From Flavobacteriaceae bacterium (GTDB taxonomy: Bacteria > Bacteroidota > Bacteroidia > Flavobacteriales > Flavobacteriaceae), in the NCBI GenBank assembly GCA_947379965.1, contig CANCPC010000004.1, forward strand, positions 1 to 64,000: a DNA stretch of 64,000 bases, written 5' to 3'. Shown here piece by piece: positions 1 to 9,736 of this stretch; the stretch's first letter is position 1, and the number at the start of each line of letters is the position of its first letter. The notes under the pieces are model-generated. The model did not search any database and was not told the origin of the DNA. It worked only from the letters and a program-made list of their open reading frames with translations. The translations under genes were made by a program, and so were the position numbers.

Positions 1-1
1 T

Positions 2-163
2 GGAAATGATGAAAAAGCAAGAATTATTCCACCAATTATTTTCTCATTAGAAGAGGCTTTAGAATACATTCAAAAAGACGAATATGTAGAGGTAACTCCA
101 AAATCTATTCGTTTAAGAAAAATATATTTGACAGAAACTGAAAGAAAAAGATTTAAAATCTAA
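2..163 (+). CDS. typA: GTP-binding protein TypA/BipA, C-terminal end (5' truncated by window)
   Basis: Frame 2 reads GNDEKARIIPPIIFSLEEALEYIQKDEYVEVTPKSIRLRKIYLTETERKRFKI*, the conserved TypA/BipA C-terminus. Confidence 0.85.
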   Translation, partial: GNDEKARIIPPIIFSLEEALEYIQKDEYVEVTPKSIRLRKIYLTETERKRFKI

Positions 164-185
164 TCTCTAATTTCAATACTTAATA

Positions 186-213
186 AACCAGTCGTAATTG
201 ACTGGTTTTTTTA
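186..213 (+). terminator. Intrinsic terminator after typA
   Basis: AACCAGTC-gtaatt-GACTGGTT stem followed by a T-tract. Confidence 0.75.
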
Positions 214-247
214 TTTCCAAACTATTTAAACTTCAAAAGCAAATGCT

Positions 248-255
248 TAAATTTG
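248..255 (+). promoter_or_regulatory. Bacteroidetes -7 element upstream of ffh
   Basis: TAAATTTG matches TAnnTTTG; ATG at 282. Confidence 0.6.
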
Positions 256-281
256 CACATCAATAAAAGAAAAATAGCATT

Positions 282-1631
282 ATGTTCGATAATTTAAGCG
301 ATAAATTAGATAAAGCCTTTCATATTCTAAAAGGTCACGGAAAAATAACTGAAGTAAACGTTGCCGAAACATTAAAGGAAGTACGCCGTGCTTTATTGGA
401 TGCCGATGTAAATTTCAAGATTGCCAAAGATTTTACTACCAAAGTAAAAGAAAAAGCGATTGGTCAAAACGTATTAACCACGCTTCAACCGGGACAATTA
501 TTAGTAAAGTTAGTCAAAGATGAACTTACAGAATTAATGGGTGGCGATGTTGCCGGAATTAATCTTTCTGGAAATCCAACGGTTATCTTAATGTCCGGTT
601 TACAAGGATCAGGAAAAACTACTTTCTCTGGAAAGTTGGCTAATTATCTTCAAACAAAAAAAGGAAAAAAACCACTTTTGGTTGCTTGTGATATTTATCG
701 TCCAGCGGCAATTCAACAATTATATGTTGTTGGAGATTCTATAGCTGTTGAAGTTTATTCGGAACCTGAAAATAAAAATCCTGTAGAAATTGCTCAAAAC
801 GCAATTAAACATGCTAAAGCCAATGGTTTTAATGTGGTAATTGTAGATACAGCAGGTCGTTTGGCCGTTGATGAGGCCATGATGACTGAAATCTCCAATG
901 TTCATAAAGCCATTCAGCCACACGAAACTTTATTCGTTGTGGATGCAATGACGGGTCAAGATGCCGTAAATACAGCAAAAGCATTCAACGATAAATTGAA
1001 TTTTGATGGTGTTATCTTAACCAAATTAGACGGGGATACTCGAGGTGGAGCAGCAATTTCGATTAAAACGGTTGTAAATAAACCAATCAAATTTGTAGGG
1101 ACAGGTGAAAAAATGGACGCAATTGATGTGTTTTATCCTGTTCGTATGGCAGAGCGTATTCTTGGCATGGGTGATGTTGTGTCATTGGTAGAAAGAGCTC
1201 AAGAACAATATGATGAAGAAGAAGCTAGAAAAATTCAGAAAAAAATTGCCAAAAACGAATTCGGTTTTGATGATTTCCTTTCCCAAATTCAGCAAGTGAA
1301 GAAAATGGGTAATATGAAAGATTTGGTTGGAATGATACCTGGAGCTACTAAAGCAATGAAAGATGTAGAAATTGAAGATGATGCCTTTAAACATATTGAA
1401 GCAATTATTTATTCTATGACTCCCAAAGAAAGATCAAAACCGGCCTTAATTGATGTGAAGAGAAAAGCAAGGATTGCAAAAGGTTCTGGGACTAAAATCG
1501 AGCAAGTGAATCAATTGATGAAACAGTTTGATCAAATGAGTAAGATGATGAAAATGATGCAAGGGCCAGGCGGAAAAAATATGATGAAAATGATGGGAAA
1601 TATGAATGGAGGAATGCCAGGAATGAGATAA
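282..1631 (+). CDS. ffh: Signal recognition particle protein Ffh
   Basis: GTPase motif GLQGSGKTTFSGKLA, DTAGRL, TKLDGDTRGGAA; Met-rich C-terminal M domain. Confidence 0.97.
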   Translation: MFDNLSDKLDKAFHILKGHGKITEVNVAETLKEVRRALLDADVNFKIAKDFTTKVKEKAIGQNVLTTLQPGQLLVKLVKDELTELMGGDVAGINLSGNPTVILMSGLQGSGKTTFSGKLANYLQTKKGKKPLLVACDIYRPAAIQQLYVVGDSIAVEVYSEPENKNPVEIAQNAIKHAKANGFNVVIVDTAGRLAVDEAMMTEISNVHKAIQPHETLFVVDAMTGQDAVNTAKAFNDKLNFDGVILTKLDGDTRGGAAISIKTVVNKPIKFVGTGEKMDAIDVFYPVRMAERILGMGDVVSLVERAQEQYDEEEARKIQKKIAKNEFGFDDFLSQIQQVKKMGNMKDLVGMIPGATKAMKDVEIEDDAFKHIEAIIYSMTPKERSKPALIDVKRKARIAKGSGTKIEQVNQLMKQFDQMSKMMKMMQGPGGKNMMKMMGNMNGGMPGMR

Positions 1632-1711
1632 AACCAGATTTCAAATTTTAGAATGCAGATTTCAGAATGAAGGAACAACAAACCTTAAATTATAAACTAT
1701 AAACTCTCCCC

Positions 1712-2593
1712 ATGCAACTACTAGACGGAAAAAAAACATCAGAAGACATTAAAAATGAGATTGCTGCCGAAGTTCAGAAAATGAAAGCTGACGGACAAAA
1801 AGTACCTCATTTAGCCGCGGTTATCGTTGGTTCTAACGGAGCAAGTTTAACTTACGTGGGAAGCAAAGTAAGATCATGCCAGCAAATTGGATTCGATTCT
1901 ACATTGGTTTCACTGCCTGAAGACATTTCAGAAGAGGAATTATTGGCGAAAATTAAGGAGCTAAACGAAGACGATGATTTAGACGGTTATATCGTTCAAT
2001 TGCCTTTGCCAAAACATATCGATGAGCAAAAAATCCTTATGGCTATTGATCCTGACAAAGATGTAGATGGTTTTCATCCTGCAAATTTTGGAAAAATGGC
2101 TTTAGAAATGGAAACATTTTTACCAGCAACTCCTTATGGAATTATGGAATTGCTAGAACGTTACAAAGTAGAAACTGCAGGTAAACATACCGTGGTTATT
2201 GGTCGCAGCCATATAGTGGGTCGCCCAATGAGTATTTTGATGAGTCGTAAAGGTTATCCAGGAGATTCAACAGTAACGCTAACGCACAGCAGAACTAAAA
2301 ATATAGAAGAGTTTACAAAAAATGCCGATATTATCATCACAGCTTTAGGAGTTCCAAATTATCTAAAAGCAGATATGGTAAAAGATGGAGTAGTTGTAAT
2401 TGACGTTGGTATTACCAGAGTTGAAGACGCTTCGCACCCAAAAGGATACGTAATCACAGGTGATGTTGATTTTGATGGCGTTAGCAAAAAATCATCTTTT
2501 ATCACCCCGGTTCCTGGTGGAGTAGGACCTATGACAATTGCCATGTTGTTGAAAAACACACTTTTGGCACGAAAAATTAGAAGTAGAAAATAG
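1712..2593 (+). CDS. folD: Bifunctional methylenetetrahydrofolate dehydrogenase/cyclohydrolase FolD
   Basis: [58 protein letters not shown]. Confidence 0.97.
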   Translation: MQLLDGKKTSEDIKNEIAAEVQKMKADGQKVPHLAAVIVGSNGASLTYVGSKVRSCQQIGFDSTLVSLPEDISEEELLAKIKELNEDDDLDGYIVQLPLPKHIDEQKILMAIDPDKDVDGFHPANFGKMALEMETFLPATPYGIMELLERYKVETAGKHTVVIGRSHIVGRPMSILMSRKGYPGDSTVTLTHSRTKNIEEFTKNADIIITALGVPNYLKADMVKDGVVVIDVGITRVEDASHPKGYVITGDVDFDGVSKKSSFITPVPGGVGPMTIAMLLKNTLLARKIRSRK

Positions 2594-2608
2594 ATGTTTA
2601 CGAGTACA

Positions 2609-2651
2609 AAAAGCAAAAACCCAAGATTCTCATCTTGGGTTTTTTGCTTTT
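2609..2651 (+). terminator. Intrinsic terminator after folD
   Basis: AAAAAGCAAAAACCCAAGATTCTCATCTTGGGTTTTTTGCTTTT, long near-perfect stem with T-tract. Confidence 0.85.
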
Positions 2652-2742
2652 ACATATTTTTATATTCTAAAATAAAACAATTTGAAAAATCTGTTTTAAT
2701 CTGCGTTTTCGCAAAGCGAATCCGTTTTATCTGTGTCCTAAA

Positions 2743-3555
2743 TTAATAATCTCCTCTTTTCTTAAATCTTGGATCGTCTCTTTTGATGAATTCCGTTCTT
2801 CTTTTTGGAGCTTCTGCTTTCGGCAAACTTGCTTCTTCGGTTTTGCTTGAAGGTTCTATTAATTCGTTGAGTTCCTTGATTTCAAAATCGGTTAAATAGC
2901 GATAACGACCAACCGGAATATCTAATGAAATATTGATAATTCGGATGCGTTTCAAAGCCGTAACTTCATATCCCAAATATTCGCACATTCTACGAATTTG
3001 ACGGTTTAAACCTTGAGTCAGTATGATTTTAAAAGTAGTTGAACTAATTTTTTCTACCACACATTTTCGGGTAACAGTATCCAAAATAGGTACGCCATTT
3101 CCCATTTTTTCGATAAAACGATCGGTAATGAGTTTATTGACAGTTACCGTATATTCTTTTTCGTGATTGTTTCTGGCGCGAAGAATTTTATTGACAATAT
3201 CGCCATCATTGGTCATGAAAATTAATCCTTCACTGGCTTTGTCTAAACGGCCAATTGGGAAAATACGTGTGGGGTAATTGATATAATCTACAATATTAAA
3301 ACGAACATCTAAGTTGGTAGTGCATTCAATGCCAACGGGTTTATTGAAAGCCAAATAAACTGGTTTTTCGTTTTTCTCCCGAATTAATTTACCGTCAATG
3401 CGTACTTCGTCGTAAGGTGAAACTTTGGTGCCTAATTCTGGTACGATTCCATTAATGGTGACGCGACCTTCTTCAATGATTTTATCGGCTTCGCGACGCG
3501 AGCAAAAACCCGTTTCTCCGATGAATTTATTGAGGCGTTTTAGATTTTCTTCCAT
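2743..3555 (-). CDS. rluF: 23S rRNA pseudouridine synthase, RluF-like (S4 domain)
   Basis: LNKFIGETGFCSRREADKIIEEGRVTING S4 domain; FPIGRLDKASEGL catalytic motif; GLNRQIRRMCEYLGY. Confidence 0.88.
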   Translation of the reverse strand: MEENLKRLNKFIGETGFCSRREADKIIEEGRVTINGIVPELGTKVSPYDEVRIDGKLIREKNEKPVYLAFNKPVGIECTTNLDVRFNIVDYINYPTRIFPIGRLDKASEGLIFMTNDGDIVNKILRARNNHEKEYTVTVNKLITDRFIEKMGNGVPILDTVTRKCVVEKISSTTFKIILTQGLNRQIRRMCEYLGYEVTALKRIRIINISLDIPVGRYRYLTDFEIKELNELIEPSSKTEEASLPKAEAPKRRTEFIKRDDPRFKKRGDY

Positions 3556-3559
3556 AATG

Positions 3560-3567
3560 CAAAAGTA
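3560..3567 (-). promoter_or_regulatory. -7 element directly upstream of the RluF-like gene (near-leaderless)
   Basis: Minus strand TACTTTTG (TAnnTTTG) with 4 nt before the ATG. Confidence 0.5.
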
Positions 3568-3663
3568 GTCTTTTTTTAGACTTCTTCCATTTTTAGAAAT
3601 CTTAGATTATTGATTTTTTTATGATTACTAAACTCTTTTTTTTGTTCTAAGAAGTCTAAAGAT

Positions 3664-4521
3664 CTAAAATTCTGCTTTTGTATCAAACAAAAACTCCGAC
3701 ACTTTTTTGTATAATTCATCATCGTGTAAACTATGTCCTAAACCCGATGTTTCAATGAAACTGGCATTTTTCCAAGTGTTGGCTATTTTTTTTCCTTCTT
3801 CAAATAAAACTACCGTGTCATTTATATCATGAACAATTAATCCTTTTATGTCTAATTTTGAAGCAAATAATTTTCCTGAAAACAACTCGATTTCAATTTT
3901 GAAAAGCGTTAAATAATGACTTAATAATGCTTTATAGACTTTGGAATTTAAACTCAATAACGAAATATAATTATGAAGAAGAATTTTGAAATCACTGGGA
4001 GATCCTAAAATAACGATTTTTTCGATGGATGAATTTTGATATTTGTATTGATAATACAAACAGGTTTTTCCGCCCATAGAATGCCCGATAAGATAGTTAG
4101 GTTTGTATTTTTCGACAATAATATCAATGTATTCTGCATATTTTGGAATGCTAAATTCTTTTCCGCTAGATAATCCGTGAGCCGGACCATCAATGGCAAT
4201 TATGGTGCTTCCTGAATCTTTTAAATAGGGGAGCATTTTTTTCCAACGTGAGGAATTGCTTTCCCAACCGTGCACCAATAAAATAATGGTGTCATTTCCT
4301 TTCCAAGTATAGGTTTGGAAAGATTCGTTGTTATGTTGAAAAGTTTCGGTTTCTGCTTTTTGTAGTGTTTTTGGAAGATTGTCTTTCGATAATTTTCCTT
4401 TTCTGGGTTCGCTAAAAAAACCATAAGCAAGTTGCACGGCTTTATTTGGGGATACATAACTAAGAATGTTAATGTATAATCCGACTGATTTGGCAAACAA
4501 AAAGTGAAGCAGTTTTTTCAT
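3664..4521 (-). CDS. Alpha/beta hydrolase
   Basis: VHGWESNSSRW, nucleophile elbow IGHSMGG, GHSLHDD His region. Confidence 0.85.
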   Translation of the reverse strand: MKKLLHFLFAKSVGLYINILSYVSPNKAVQLAYGFFSEPRKGKLSKDNLPKTLQKAETETFQHNNESFQTYTWKGNDTIILLVHGWESNSSRWKKMLPYLKDSGSTIIAIDGPAHGLSSGKEFSIPKYAEYIDIIVEKYKPNYLIGHSMGGKTCLYYQYKYQNSSIEKIVILGSPSDFKILLHNYISLLSLNSKVYKALLSHYLTLFKIEIELFSGKLFASKLDIKGLIVHDINDTVVLFEEGKKIANTWKNASFIETSGLGHSLHDDELYKKVSEFLFDTKAEF

Positions 4522-4524
4522 ATA

Positions 4525-4556
4525 AAAAAAGTCCCGATGTGAATCGGGACTTAGAT
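4525..4556 (-). terminator. Intrinsic terminator after the 4562..5341 gene
   Basis: AAGTCCCGAT-gtga-ATCGGGACTT, T-tract on the minus strand. Confidence 0.8.
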
Positions 4557-4561
4557 AATTT

Positions 4562-5341
4562 TTAGAATTTAGCGAAAAGCTTTTCCATTTTCTCTTTCTC
4601 TTCTTCAGCCAAAACGCTGTCGACTAATATTCTTCCTGAATGCTCATCAGTGATGATTTTCTTTCTTGAAGCAATCTCAACTTGTGTTTGTGGTGGAATG
4701 GTGAAAAACGATCCTGCAGATGCTCCTCTTTCGATAGAAACAACAGCTAATCCGTTACGAACGCTAGATCTAATTCTGTTATAAGCTGCCAATAATCTTT
4801 CTTCGATTAATTTTTGGTACTCTTCTGATTTTTCAGTCAAAAAAGCTTCTTCTTTAGCAGTTTCGGCCATGATGGCGTTCAATTCTGATTTTTTATGTTT
4901 CAAGTGATTAGATTTAGTTTCTAATCTTTCTTTTGATTGTGCGATAACTTCTTTCTTGTGTTCGATAGAAGCTTTCATTTCTTTAATTTGCTTTTCAGCT
5001 AATTGAATTTCCAATTCTTGAAACTCAACTTCTTTAGTCAAAGAGTTAAATTCTCTATTGTTACGAACAGTATCTTGTTGTTTTGTGTATCTTTTTATAG
5101 ATTCTTTGTGCTCATCAATAGCATTTTTCTTAACCTTAATAAGGTCTTCGATGACATCAAGATCATTTTTTAGTTTTTCTGAACGTGTGCTTAATCCTGC
5201 AACTTCATCTTCTAAATCTTCCACTTCAAGAGGAAGTTCCCCTCTTACGTTTCTAATTTCATCAATTCTAGAGTCAATCAATTGTAAATCGTAAATTGCT
5301 CTTAATTTGTCTTCAACACTCAATTCTTTTGTAGTCGCCAT
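4562..5341 (-). CDS. Coiled-coil protein of the zinc-ribbon (DUF164/zf-RING_7) family with degenerate ribbon
   Basis: Long coiled coil then SFFTIPPQTQVEIASRKKIITDEHSGRIL, the family C-terminus without its cysteines. Confidence 0.8.
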   Translation of the reverse strand: MATTKELSVEDKLRAIYDLQLIDSRIDEIRNVRGELPLEVEDLEDEVAGLSTRSEKLKNDLDVIEDLIKVKKNAIDEHKESIKRYTKQQDTVRNNREFNSLTKEVEFQELEIQLAEKQIKEMKASIEHKKEVIAQSKERLETKSNHLKHKKSELNAIMAETAKEEAFLTEKSEEYQKLIEERLLAAYNRIRSSVRNGLAVVSIERGASAGSFFTIPPQTQVEIASRKKIITDEHSGRILVDSVLAEEEKEKMEKLFAKF

Positions 5342-5350
5342 ATTCTATGT

Positions 5351-6445
5351 CTATAAGTACTTAACTGGATTTGTATTTTCTTCCGATAAAACGATTGCAA
5401 AATTAAGGATTTTTTTCCGAAGAAAATCAACAATATAATTTTTTGTATAACGTTCGCTTTCAAAATGTCCAATATCGGCCAAAATTAACTGATTTTCAGC
5501 TTCATAAAATTGGTGATACTTCAAATCGGCTGTCAAAAAAGCGTCTGCTCCAGCCTGAATTGCGTTTTTTATGGCAAAACTTCCAGAACCACCAAGAACA
5601 GCAACCTTTTTTATCGGTTTACCCAAAAAGGCACTGTGCCGAATTCCGTCGCATTTCATTTTATCTTTAACAAAAGTTAGAAACTCTTTTTCCTTCATGG
5701 GAACTTCAAATTCGCCAATCATTCCTAGTCCAATATTCTGATTTTTGTTCTGTAAATCATAAATTTCATAAGCTACTTCTTCATAAACATGATTTTTGAA
5801 AAGCGATTTTAGGATTTTGTTTTCCAAATGTTTTTCGAAAGTAACTTCAATTTTTATTTCGTCGCTTTCTACAAACTCAAAACGCTCGCCAAATTCGGGA
5901 TTACTATGCTCATTCCCCACATATGTACCAATTCCTTTCGAATTGAAACTACAATTTTCATAGTTGCCAATATTTCCTGCGCCAGCATCAAACAAAGAAT
6001 TTCGTAGTTTTTCAGCATTTTCAGGAATCGTATAGGTTACTAGTTTCCGAATGAAATTGGTTTTCGGGATTAGAATCTTGGTTTTGGTTAAATCCAAGGC
6101 ATCGCAGAATATTTTATTCACGCCATCTTGATGATTGTCTAATGCGGTGTGAACGGCATAAAGGGCAATATCATTTTTTATAGCTTTGATAACGGCTCTT
6201 TCCACATAGTTTTTGCCCGTTATTTTCTTTAAACCCGAAAATAATATGGGATGAAAACAAACGATTAAATTACATTTTTTGGCAACAGCCTCGTCAATCA
6301 CACTTTCCAAAGCATCGTGGCAAACCAAAACTCCCATAGCTTCAGCTTCTTGATCGCCAACTAATAAACCTACATTGTCAAAATCTTCGGCATAAGCCAA
6401 TGGCGCCATTTCTTCGAGTACAGAAATTATTTCTTTGATTTTCAT
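5351..6445 (-). CDS. Nif3-like dinuclear metal center protein
   Basis: EEMAPLAYAEDFDNVGLLVGD, CFHPILFSGLKKI, YAVHTALDNHQDGVN, ADIGHFESE. Confidence 0.92.
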   Translation of the reverse strand: MKIKEIISVLEEMAPLAYAEDFDNVGLLVGDQEAEAMGVLVCHDALESVIDEAVAKKCNLIVCFHPILFSGLKKITGKNYVERAVIKAIKNDIALYAVHTALDNHQDGVNKIFCDALDLTKTKILIPKTNFIRKLVTYTIPENAEKLRNSLFDAGAGNIGNYENCSFNSKGIGTYVGNEHSNPEFGERFEFVESDEIKIEVTFEKHLENKILKSLFKNHVYEEVAYEIYDLQNKNQNIGLGMIGEFEVPMKEKEFLTFVKDKMKCDGIRHSAFLGKPIKKVAVLGGSGSFAIKNAIQAGADAFLTADLKYHQFYEAENQLILADIGHFESERYTKNYIVDFLRKKILNFAIVLSEENTNPVKYL

Positions 6446-6556
6446 TGTTTTTAATTTAAGGTTTAATGTTTAAAGTTAAAGATTCAGCAACTTTAAACAT
6501 TAAACAAATGAAGCAAATAATTATAATTCAAAGATAAAATATTATACTTTCGTATT

Positions 6557-7594
6557 ATGAATTTACTGCGAAAAATACTGTTTCCGTTTGCCATTTTATA
6601 TGGTTTCATAACGAGTATTCGAAATTTTCTTTTCGATAAAGGAATTCTAAAATCTTTTTCCTTTGATATTCCTGTTATTGCAGTTGGTAATTTAAGTGTT
6701 GGTGGCACAGGAAAAACCCCTCAAATCGAATATTTAATTCGGTTGCTTTCGCCAAAATATAATGTGGCTACTTTAAGCCGCGGTTACAAAAGAAAATCGG
6801 AAGGTTTTATTCTTGCCGATGCATCTTCGAATGCTGAAATACTAGGTGACGAACCATTTCAATATTACGAAAAATTCAAAAATATTCAGGTTGCAGTTGA
6901 TGCCGATCGAAAAAATGGTATTGAACAATTGCTTTCGCAGGCGAATAAACCTGAAGTTATATTGTTGGACGATGCTTTTCAGCACCGGAAAGTAAAAGCT
7001 GGTTTTTATATCTTGTTGACTTCATACGGCGATTTGTATTCGGATGATTTTATGTTGCCAACAGGGAATTTGAGAGAATGTAGGATCGGAGCTCGAAGAG
7101 CCAATGTAGTAATTGTTACAAAATGTCCTGCGACACTTTCGCTTGACGAACAAAATAAAATTAAAAGATCACTCCTTCGTCGCGATGACAAAGCGGAAAA
7201 CCAGCAATTGTATTTTTCGTTTATCGATTATGATGATGCAATTTATTCCGAAGATGAAACGATTAAAGTGGATGATATCAAGAATCAAGATAAATTACTT
7301 TTGGCTGGAATTGCAAAACCAACACCTTTTTTCGACTATTTAAAAAGTAAAAATGAAGAATGTTTGACCTTTCCAGATCATCATAATTTTACAGAAAAAG
7401 ATATTTTAGACATTAAAAACAACGCTCAAAACAAGATAATAATTACCACCGAAAAAGATTTCGTAAGATTGAAAGGTATTATTCCGAAGGATCAACTTTT
7501 CTATTTGCCTATACGGAGTTCTTTCCTTTCTGTAGGTAAAAAATTTGATGAAACTATCATAAATCATTTGAAATGTCAACTTTTTACAAAGTAA
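6557..7594 (+). CDS. lpxK: Tetraacyldisaccharide 4'-kinase
   Basis: VGNLSVGGTGKTPQIEYLI, LLDDAFQHRKV, LPTGNLRE. Confidence 0.95.
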   Translation: MNLLRKILFPFAILYGFITSIRNFLFDKGILKSFSFDIPVIAVGNLSVGGTGKTPQIEYLIRLLSPKYNVATLSRGYKRKSEGFILADASSNAEILGDEPFQYYEKFKNIQVAVDADRKNGIEQLLSQANKPEVILLDDAFQHRKVKAGFYILLTSYGDLYSDDFMLPTGNLRECRIGARRANVVIVTKCPATLSLDEQNKIKRSLLRRDDKAENQQLYFSFIDYDDAIYSEDETIKVDDIKNQDKLLLAGIAKPTPFFDYLKSKNEECLTFPDHHNFTEKDILDIKNNAQNKIIITTEKDFVRLKGIIPKDQLFYLPIRSSFLSVGKKFDETIINHLKCQLFTK

Positions 7595-7615
7595 ATGTAG
7601 TAAAAAAAATGATTT

Positions 7616-8617
7616 TTAATTATTATTATTTGTCAATACAATCAAATCTATAATTCGGGAAGAATACCCAATTTCATTATCATACCAGCCCACTACTTTA
7701 ACCATTTTATCGATTACAGATGTCAATTGCGCATCAAAAAGGCAGGAGTTTCGGTTCCCAATAATATCAACAGAAACAATAGGATCTTCGGTATAATCTA
7801 AAATTCCTTTTAGATAAGTTTGAGAAGCAGTTTTGAAAGCTGCATTGATTTCTTCGATGGTAACGGCACGTTTTACATTAAACGTAATATCTGTTAATGA
7901 ACCGTCAGGAACGGGAACTCGGATGCCACAACCACCAATTTTACCTTCAAATTCTGGGAATATTTTTGTCAATGCTTTAGCAGCTCCGGTTGTTGTAGGA
8001 ACGATAGATTGACTTGCGCCACGCGCCCTACGCAAATCTTTATGCGGTTGATCGTGAAGACTTTGGTCTGTTGTGTACGAGTGAATTGTGGTGATGTAAG
8101 CTTGCTCAATACCGCAAAGTTCGTTGATGACTTTTATCATCGGAGCGGCATTATTTGTAGTACAACTTGCATTCGAAATAATGGTTTCGGTTCCATCAAG
8201 AATATTTTGGTTGACACCCAGAACAACTGTTTTTATCGAATCGACTTCGGAAGGAGCAGAGAGAATTACTTTTTTGGCTCCAGCCAAAATATGTGCGTTG
8301 ATTTCCTCGTGGGTTTTGTATTTCCCAGTCGATTCTACAACAACATCAATATTAATGGATTTCCAATCTAAGTTTGAAATACTTTTTTCGTGAAAGAACA
8401 AGAAATGTTTGCCGTCAATAGTAATTCCTTTTTTATCGGAGGAAACATCGAAAGGTAAAACCCCGTGAATACTGTCATATTTTACCAAATGCGCCATGGT
8501 TTTTGTTTCAGTAATATCATTTATGGCGACAACTTCAATAGTAGGATGGTTCAAAAGCAAACGAAATAAATTACGTCCAATTCTTCCAAAACCATTTATG
8601 GCAATTCTTGTTTTCAA
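7616..8617 (-). CDS. gap: Glyceraldehyde-3-phosphate dehydrogenase, type I
   Basis: INGFGRIGRNLFR, SNASCTTNNAAP catalytic Cys, WYDNEIGYSSR. Confidence 0.97.
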   Translation of the reverse strand: MKTRIAINGFGRIGRNLFRLLLNHPTIEVVAINDITETKTMAHLVKYDSIHGVLPFDVSSDKKGITIDGKHFLFFHEKSISNLDWKSINIDVVVESTGKYKTHEEINAHILAGAKKVILSAPSEVDSIKTVVLGVNQNILDGTETIISNASCTTNNAAPMIKVINELCGIEQAYITTIHSYTTDQSLHDQPHKDLRRARGASQSIVPTTTGAAKALTKIFPEFEGKIGGCGIRVPVPDGSLTDITFNVKRAVTIEEINAAFKTASQTYLKGILDYTEDPIVSVDIIGNRNSCLFDAQLTSVIDKMVKVVGWYDNEIGYSSRIIDLIVLTNNNN

Positions 8618-8628
8618 TTGTATTTTTT

Positions 8629-8684
8629 ATTCGGTTAATCGTTTATTTATTGAATCACTTAAACCAATAAGCGATTAATCGAAT
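8629..8684. repeat. Imperfect inverted repeat, GGTTAATCG family
   Basis: ATTCGGTTAATCGTTTATT / AATAAGCGATTAATCGAAT between gap and lipA. Confidence 0.75.
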
Positions 8685-8692
8685 AAACTTTT

Positions 8693-9562
8693 TTATAATA
8701 TGTGTTTTTGCGCTTTGTAAGAAGATCGAACTAATGGTCCGCTTTCTACATGACGGAATCCTAAATTAAGTCCAAATTTCTCGTATATAGCAAATTGTTC
8801 GGGAGTTATAAATTCCTTTACAGGCAAATGTTTTTTGCTGGGTTGCAAATATTGACCAATTGTTACAATATCAACTTTGGCATTATGCAAATCTTGCATC
8901 GTTTGAAAAACTTCTTCTTCGGTTTCGCCAAGACCAAGCATAATCCCCGATTTGGTTCGGTTGATTCCTTTGTCTTTCAAATATTTTAGAACTTCCAAAC
9001 TTCGGTCATATTTGGCTTGAATGCGGACTTCACGCGTTAATCGTCGAACAGTTTCTACATTATGCGAAACCACTTCGGGATTGGCTTCTACGATTCGGTC
9101 TATATTTCTTTCGATACCTTGAAAATCAGGAATAAGAGTTTCAAGCGTTGTGTTCGGGTTCATTCTTCGGATGGCTTTTACGGTTTCTATCCAAATAATA
9201 GATCCGCCATCTTTCAAATCATCTCTGTCAACGCTAGTGATTACAGCGTGTTTGATGTTCATTATTTTGATAGAACGCGCTACTTTTTCGGGTTCATCCC
9301 AATCTACAGTTTCGGGTCTTCCAGTTTTCACACCGCAAAATCCACAAGAACGCGTACAGATGTTTCCTAAAATCATAAACGTCGCTGTTCCTTCGCCCCA
9401 GCATTCACCCATGTTCGGGCAACTTCCTGAAGTGCAAATTGTGTTCAGACTGTATTTGTCGACCAAGCCCCGTAATTCGGTATATTTTTGTCCAATTGGG
9501 AGTTTAACTCTCAGCCATTTTGGCTTTCCAACCGGTAAAGTATTCTCTAGAACAGTTTCCAT
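8693..9562 (-). CDS. lipA: Lipoyl synthase
   Basis: [21 protein letters not shown] radical-SAM cluster, [22 protein letters not shown]. Confidence 0.97.
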   Translation of the reverse strand: METVLENTLPVGKPKWLRVKLPIGQKYTELRGLVDKYSLNTICTSGSCPNMGECWGEGTATFMILGNICTRSCGFCGVKTGRPETVDWDEPEKVARSIKIMNIKHAVITSVDRDDLKDGGSIIWIETVKAIRRMNPNTTLETLIPDFQGIERNIDRIVEANPEVVSHNVETVRRLTREVRIQAKYDRSLEVLKYLKDKGINRTKSGIMLGLGETEEEVFQTMQDLHNAKVDIVTIGQYLQPSKKHLPVKEFITPEQFAIYEKFGLNLGFRHVESGPLVRSSYKAQKHIL

Positions 9563-9581
9563 AGATCATTTTTTCAAAGTG

Positions 9582-9589
9582 CAAAGATA
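9582..9589 (-). promoter_or_regulatory. -7 element upstream of lipA
   Basis: Minus strand TATCTTTG. Confidence 0.55.
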
Positions 9590-9702
9590 AGAAAACTTGA
9601 TTTAGGAAATGTCGATTATGAAATGAGAATTTATGGTTAGAATTTAAGATTTTAAAACTATTATTTATAAGAATATTCCAATAAATAATCATGTACTTAT
9701 TC

Positions 9703-9710
9703 TATATTTG
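9703..9710 (+). promoter_or_regulatory. -7 element upstream of M48 protease
   Basis: TATATTTG. Confidence 0.5.
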
Positions 9711-9736
9711 TAACTTATTAATTCTAAAACTAAAAA

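Noticed and set aside
9150-9590. 146-aa plus-strand ORF
   Set aside because: Antisense to lipA, which has full radical-SAM motifs; frame-shadow ORF.
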